DNA from: an uncultured Marinobacterium sp.
GTDB lineage: Bacteria > Pseudomonadota > Gammaproteobacteria > Pseudomonadales > Balneatricaceae
Direction: 5' to 3'
NCBI GenBank assembly: GCA_947501565.1
Contig: CANMWJ010000004.1
Span: forward strand, 186,001-250,000
DNA: 64,000 nucleotides
Below the pieces are notes generated by a model. It was not told where the DNA came from, searched no databases, and saw only the letters and a program-made list of their open reading frames with translations. Made by a program: the position numbers and the translations under genes. Shown here piece by piece: positions 63,206 to 64,000 of this stretch (position 1 is its first letter; each line of letters opens with the position of its first letter).

Positions 63206-64000
63206 ATGACCATGCTTAGCCGCCTTTCCTTCGCCCATCGCCGCATTCTCGTCCGTGTTCTGAAACAGTTTTCCTCACCTGAGCTGGGTTATCCGATCGC
63301 GTTGATCCTGCTGAGTGCATCGCTGGTGGCGACCTTTGTTGCTGAGTCTGGTGTGGCCATCGGAATTGTTGGTATTGCGGGTGTGGTGGCGTTCCTCTGG
63401 TTATGGGCTTGTCTGCGTAAGCAATCGTCCGAGCTGAGTCGTCAGCAGCATCAAATTACTCAGCAGCGAGAACGGATCGAACGTCAGGTGAAAGAACTTA
63501 GCACCATGACGCAGCTTTCGTTGGTCGATAAGCTGCAGACGATGCGTCGGGAGATTTACGAAGGGTTTAGCGATCGGGATGGCCCGCTGGATGTGGCTCA
63601 GCAGCTGGAGCTGTTACTGGATCTGGGCGAGTCCCGTAAAGGTACTGCCGATAGTATCTTCAAGCGTAATGATGCCGGGGCGATGGTGACCGAGTTTGAA
63701 GAGCATGAGAGTTCCATGCGCCAGTTGAAGAATTATCTGGTCGACGTATCGGCGATGATCAACCTCTACTGCAGCTTGAACACAGAAGTCACAGAACCAC
63801 AGGGGCAAACGCCGGAAGAACGGATTCTGAACAGCGGTACTCAACTGGCAAATGTGCCTTATCTCGGTGGTGAGCTGGCGGTGGCTACGCAGGTGGCGCA
63901 GAAGGTGATGGCCTGTGAAAGCCATCCACATCTGCTGAAGCTGCAACTGGCCTGCAACGCGGTGCTGGTGAAAAACGGTTTGAAGGAGCAGCTGGATCAG
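63206..64000 (+). CDS. Two-helix membrane protein with coiled coil (paralogue 2), 5' part
   Basis: An open frame from ATG 63206 to the last base of the window (265 codons, no stop), so the gene continues beyond it. The start context CAGGGAACGAAATGA is the same as for paralogue 1. The product begins MTMLSRLSFAHRRILVRVLK, has two helices (ELGYPIALILLSASLVATFV and GIVGIAGVVAFLWLWACL), then a Gln/Arg-rich coiled coil (SELSRQQHQITQQRERIERQ), and reaches QLANVPYLGGELAVATQVAQ, matching VPYLAGEIEQVKE of paralogue 1. GC content is like the rest of the window. Function unknown. Confidence 0.82.
   Translation, partial: MTMLSRLSFAHRRILVRVLKQFSSPELGYPIALILLSASLVATFVAESGVAIGIVGIAGVVAFLWLWACLRKQSSELSRQQHQITQQRERIERQVKELSTMTQLSLVDKLQTMRREIYEGFSDRDGPLDVAQQLELLLDLGESRKGTADSIFKRNDAGAMVTEFEEHESSMRQLKNYLVDVSAMINLYCSLNTEVTEPQGQTPEERILNSGTQLANVPYLGGELAVATQVAQKVMACESHPHLLKLQLACNAVLVKNGLKEQLDQ

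Overview
The window looks like chromosome of a free-living, probably marine gammaproteobacterium near Oceanospirillaceae. The gene families and orders (dnaX-ybaB-recR, rnd-ycgL-ycgN, hrpB, radD, srkA) are gammaproteobacterial. TRAP/TAXI and tricarboxylate transporters, a malate:quinone oxidoreductase and a soluble multi-PAS chemoreceptor point to an organic-acid-using heterotroph. The placement is inferred from gene content; no rRNA or tRNA gene is visible. Most of the window is moderately GC-rich core-like sequence. The right end and a few intergenic spacers are repeat-rich.

Layout. 1-1.8 kb: end of a pqiB-like MCE gene and its lipoprotein pqiC. 2.0-9.7 kb, minus strand: radD, a glycosyltransferase, an uncharacterised acidic protein, a small HTH protein with a Kef-type antiporter, and DUF2058 and DUF1614 proteins. 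9.9-13.1 kb: two tandem paralogous Sel1/SPOR proteins, then srkA. 14.3-19.2 kb: dnaX (with a complete E. coli-type programmed -1 frameshift signal), ybaB, recR, rnd, ycgL, ycgN. 19.3-22.7 kb: a PhnD-like protein without a signal peptide, and hrpB. 23.3-26.2 kb: a cytoplasmic chemoreceptor with five PAS modules at an exact 366-bp period.

26.4-34.5 kb is an organic-acid module. It holds a DctB-like sensor kinase whose ATPase domain appears truncated, a DctD-like sigma-54 activator, then two enhancer-like palindromes and a sigma-54 promoter ahead of a TAXI binding protein. A fused TRAP permease and L-2-hydroxyglutarate oxidase follow. 34.5-42.5 kb: a cation/proton antiporter, a BFD-like ferredoxin, a diguanylate cyclase, a long gene-poor stretch with a candidate 27-residue membrane peptide and several hairpins, mqo, a DUF4389 protein and a MauG-type di-haem peroxidase. 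42.8-43.2 kb: three tandem double-hairpin repeats; a fourth copy lies at 1.8 kb.

43.4-50.6 kb: a porin, the tctCBA tricarboxylate transporter and a divergent CitA/CitB-type two-component system. 50.6-54.8 kb: rhodanese, an AraC regulator, a YraQ-type permease with a small thioredoxin and a metallo-beta-lactamase-fold protein lacking two usual zinc ligands, and a YciA-type thioesterase. 55.0-61.4 kb: a Cus/Czc-type heavy-metal efflux operon (His-rich membrane protein, TolC-like, CusB-like, CusA-like). 61.5-64.0 kb: a long imperfect inverted repeat, direct repeats, and two tandem paralogous two-helix membrane/coiled-coil proteins. The first of these is AT-rich; the second runs off the window.

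The window has two binding-protein-dependent carboxylate uptake systems, each beside its own two-component system. Each also carries a hairpin between the binding-protein gene and its permease gene, suggesting a shared way of keeping binding protein in excess.
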